This document shows, one piece after another, positions 60,101 through 64,000 of a stretch of 64,000 nt of DNA. How positions within the stretch are numbered: position 1 is the first letter of the stretch; every line of letters starts with the position of its first letter. The stretch comes from Deuterostichococcus epilithicus (taxonomy: Eukaryota > Chlorophyta > Trebouxiophyceae > Prasiolales > Stichococcaceae): assembly GCA_033439295.1 (NCBI GenBank), contig JAVTLE010000023.1, positions 186,001 through 250,000 of the forward strand, written 5' to 3'. The notes beneath the pieces are model-generated. The model saw only the letters and a program-made list of their open reading frames with translations, searched no databases and was not told where the DNA came from. The translations under genes and the position numbers were made by a program.

Positions 60101-61682
60101 TGTGTCTCAAGATATACCTACCTTACGGAATTTTGTGGAGATGCAAAATGAGCACACAGGTTTCACCTGCACGTTGCCGTTGGAAAAAGGGGGAGGGGGG
60201 GGGGGGCTCAGCTAGTGAATGTATTCCGATATATATATCTTGGAGATATGAAACACACAGGCGCACCTGCACGTTCCCGTGGGGGTCGCGCTCCTCAAGC
60301 AGCTCCGCCTGAAGCGCCGCCGGAAACATGTGGAAGGCCTGCAAGCCAAGACACGCACGCGCAATGGGGGCACCCGCATTGGGGACTGCCGCATTATGTC
60401 CAGCAAGACGTCCGAATGCGTGCCGAAATCAGCATTGCAAGCCACCTCAGCACACGAGCGCGGACACGGCTTGGCAGCCCGCAGGCCGGCCGCGAGGGCC
60501 AGGCCAATCTGACCGGTTCAAGTAGTGCTGTGAGCCTCCGCGGAGTCGAAGGGAAGAGACGCCGCACTGTGGCGTGGCAGGCCGTGGCGGCTGTTGAGGA
60601 TCCATGAGGATGGGGCGACATCAGACGCTGCTGTCTGCGGCAGGTTTCAAAGACTGGTTTGAAATGACGGATGTCAGAGAGAAATATTGTTGAGCACACC
60701 GAACGGGAGGTGGGGGACAGGTGCGGCGCCACGGTTGCGGGTGACGCCTCGCCGCCGGCCGCCAGCAGCTCGTTTAGCTCGCCGATCAGTGCGCCAACCT
60801 GCACAGGGCATCGCCAGGCCACGCAGTTCACGTAGGTACGTTCTCGTTCCTCGAACGGGTGTGCCTCCTGCATGTGACTCTTCCCACGGAATGACAGTCA
60901 GTTTCAGCCGCAGCCTGCTGTTAAGTGGCAGGTCGACAGGATGCAGGAAGGGCTGGCGCCTGGCTGCACGCTCCGCCCTGGCCCATTGCCTTGGCCGCTC
61001 GCCAGACCCGACAGGCGGCCGGGTGACGTCAACGTACCAGCGGCTCCGTGCACAGACGACTTGAGGACTGCCAGGCTGAGCGACACCAGCACTTCCACCT
61101 GTTTTTCCGCTTGCATCCAGGAGCGTCCGGCGGGCCGTACCAGCACCCTAAACCCTGAGCTGACCGCACCTCGGGCACGCACTCGATGAGGCCCTCCGGC
61201 ACAAGCACCACGCCGTAATTCTTGCCGGCCTGGGCGCGCGCAACCACCATGTCCACCAGCTGCATGAAATCATGCAACAACGAATCGATAAATCAAGGAA
61301 TCAACTCACTGATGTTGAATGACTTTGGTTTCAACTGCTCGGACCGTTGCGAGCGGAGTTCCAAGTGTGGCATCAGTAAGAGGCGCCAGTTCTGCCCGCC
61401 GCAGCTTCTTCCCAACTGCGGACGCGCCGCCACCATTTTCGCCAGCTCCGTCCGGGCGTGAGAAAACAGTTTCAGTCAGCTGGCAATGCTGCATGGGGCA
61501 CAACGACAAGGAGAGGCTGGCAGCAGAGCAGCTCCGGCTGAGTCTCCCGGGGCAAGCGAAGTCAGGAAACGCCGCGCATGCCTGGCGGCTGCGAACATAT
61601 CCCCGCAGGTTCTGACACGAATTGAGCGGCCGCAAGCTGATGTGCCTGGCACAGGCATGCCGTGCACAAGGGGGTGAAACTA

Positions 61683-62303
<621 letters not shown>

Positions 62304-64000
62304 TCATTCAGCATCAGCACCGATTGAGGCGCAATGGAGGTCGCAATCGCAGGGGCAGCGGCGCTCCACCCTGATGTTGCCAACCCTTGTTGGCGCGCGC
62401 CCGCGGGGCACGACGATGCATGCAGGACGTTGGTTCATTTTGGCGCCAATGGACTCGACACCCCAAAGCCAGGGCCCGCCGCCGAAGCCGGGATCCGCCG
62501 TGAAAGCCGGGACCCGCCGTCAGCTGCCAGAGAGTCGGCAGCGGGAAGCAGACCCCAGCGAGGCCAGCAGGCTTGCCACCCCCTGGAAGGCCTGATCCAG
62601 CTGGCGAGCTGCCTGCGCACCTTGCAGGCAGTGTCAAAGCCGAATGAGATGGCCACGTCCTCGTTCTTGAGGTCGCCGTCGATGGTCTTGGGCACGCCGA
62701 CGACGCCCATCTTCAGGCCTGCACCAAAATACTCATGGCGCCTCATGTAGGGTTTTATGAGACAGGGTGACAGATGCGGCTGCTACAAGCACGCTTCGCA
62801 AGCACACGTGCAACCCGCCCTCACTACTTGTCCCACTGCGCCCCATGCACAAGCCCCCGGTTGCACCGATGCAGATAAGGCAGATGCCTCCACACACCCG
62901 TTCGGGCGGGCCAGTTTCAGGGTTTAGGTCAGTGGCACATCGGCAGCAAGCAAGCGCTCGGCCAGCACCGCGGCGTCTGCGTTGCGGTCAGCGCAGCCAA
63001 GCAGCGAGCACCGATGGAGCTGGTCACAGAGTCATGTACAGCGCAGCGTACCTGCAGCAAGGAAGTACTCGGCAAGGACTGCCGCGTTGGTGTTGCTGTC
63101 ATCGCCTCCGATGACCACCAGGCCGTCCAGCTCCATGGCACGTGCCTGTGTTTTCCTATTTCTTAAAATCAACTAAAAAATTCCGACAGCAGCCGGTGAC
63201 CACCAGGCCAAACATGTCTATGGTGCATGCTCACACGTGGCAGGTGGTTGCTGCGCCTGATACTGGTTCAGCGGGTTCAGGCACTGAAACCACTGGTTGT
63301 GCAAACTACGACTTCCCAGCGACCAGACCATGCAGCTCCATGATGCACGCCTGGAGGGTTTCAGCTGGGGAGGGTACGAAAACATATCTTGCTGCTCAGT
63401 GGGACCTTCATCAAGGAGCGATCAGTGTGACGGCAGCGTGAAAAGCTGCTAGTCAAGAGCGCGGGGCGACGCCGTCAGACAGGGCACGTTCGTGGTAGGC
63501 TGGCGATTTGATGGCAGGCTGTCGTCAGACTTCTTGGACGGGCGCACCGTGTCGGCCGCGGCAGCCAGTTGCTCGGGGCTCTCGATCTTGTCGCGCCCCG
63601 AGCCGATGATGTTGAAGCCGCCCTGGTTGCGGAACGGCGCCTGCACGCACACAAAAAGCCAGGTTGTTGCATCTGCACCAGGTGGACTTGCAGTCAGGAT
63701 GCAGTGAATGTTTCGTTGGCAGAACGTTGCAACTCTTGGCCTCGCTCTACATTTATTCAGCTGCGGTGATGGCCGGAGATAACAGCCTGGCTGCAAGGAG
63801 GGTTTTGCATTCTCGTCCCCCTGTCGGCCGAGCTCCTTCCGAAATCCGAGTTGCTTATATCAGCAAGGCGGTGAGCCGGCAGGTGAGCCAGGATGTGTCG
63901 AGAGCAGTGCACACTCAGGAGGAGGGGGGGGTCGCAGGGGGTACCAGCGCATCGGCAGTGATCTCGCGTGCGTCGCCCTGCACAATGCCGCGCGGCCCGT

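Overview
The window looks like a nuclear contig of a green alga, most likely a trebouxiophyte of the Chlorella/Coccomyxa kind. The DNA is GC-rich. Genes are split into many short exons by introns that mostly begin GTGNG and end CAG. Proteins carry long Ala, Gly and Gln runs. There is a light-stress LHC-family protein, two plant-type SBP-box transcription factors, a plant-type chromomethylase, a pyrophosphate-dependent phosphofructokinase and one eukaryotic tRNA. Telomere-like CCTAAACCC words recur. No prokaryotic operon, IS element or CRISPR array is present.

Layout: (1) 36-375 (-), 3' part of an unrecognised gene cut by the left edge. (2) 3,496-9,382 (+), a large Ala/Gly/Ser-rich protein of unknown function, with possible 5' exons near 2.4-2.8 kb. 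(3) 10,606-28,916 (+), a chromomethylase (BAH, split chromodomain, C5 cytosine methyltransferase) in about 30 exons. (4) 30,739-33,775 (+), a Gly/Ser-rich protein. (5) 34,091-36,577 (-), an F-box/LRR protein. (6) 36,756-36,829 (-), tRNA-Val(TAC). (7) 37,166-39,150 (+), a protein with a C-terminal J domain. (8) 40,140-44,824 and 46,356-49,812 (-), two tandem SBP-box paralogues with matching intron positions in the DNA-binding domain. (9) 50,795-54,512 (-), a Fes1/HspBP1-type Hsp70 nucleotide exchange factor. It is divergent from (10) 55,105-56,871 (+), an ELIP-type three-helix chlorophyll-binding-like protein; the 592-bp shared promoter holds a heat-shock-element-like site and a G-box. (11) 58,172 to beyond 64,000 (-), PPi-dependent phosphofructokinase, missing its N-terminus at the right edge.

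Most exon calls rest on my own splice reconstruction. I required GT(GC)/AG ends, matching phases and agreement with family motifs, and for most genes the phases close exactly.

The most striking observation is structural. Introns of the chromomethylase, the Fes1-type gene and the PFP gene hold tandem, degenerate copies of the adjacent exon edge: the splice site plus roughly 20-70 bases of neighbouring exon and some intron. One to four copies accompany many exons. The ELIP, J-protein, Gly-rich and SBP genes show no clear copies. This looks like intron growth, or birth, by repeated tandem duplication across splice sites.
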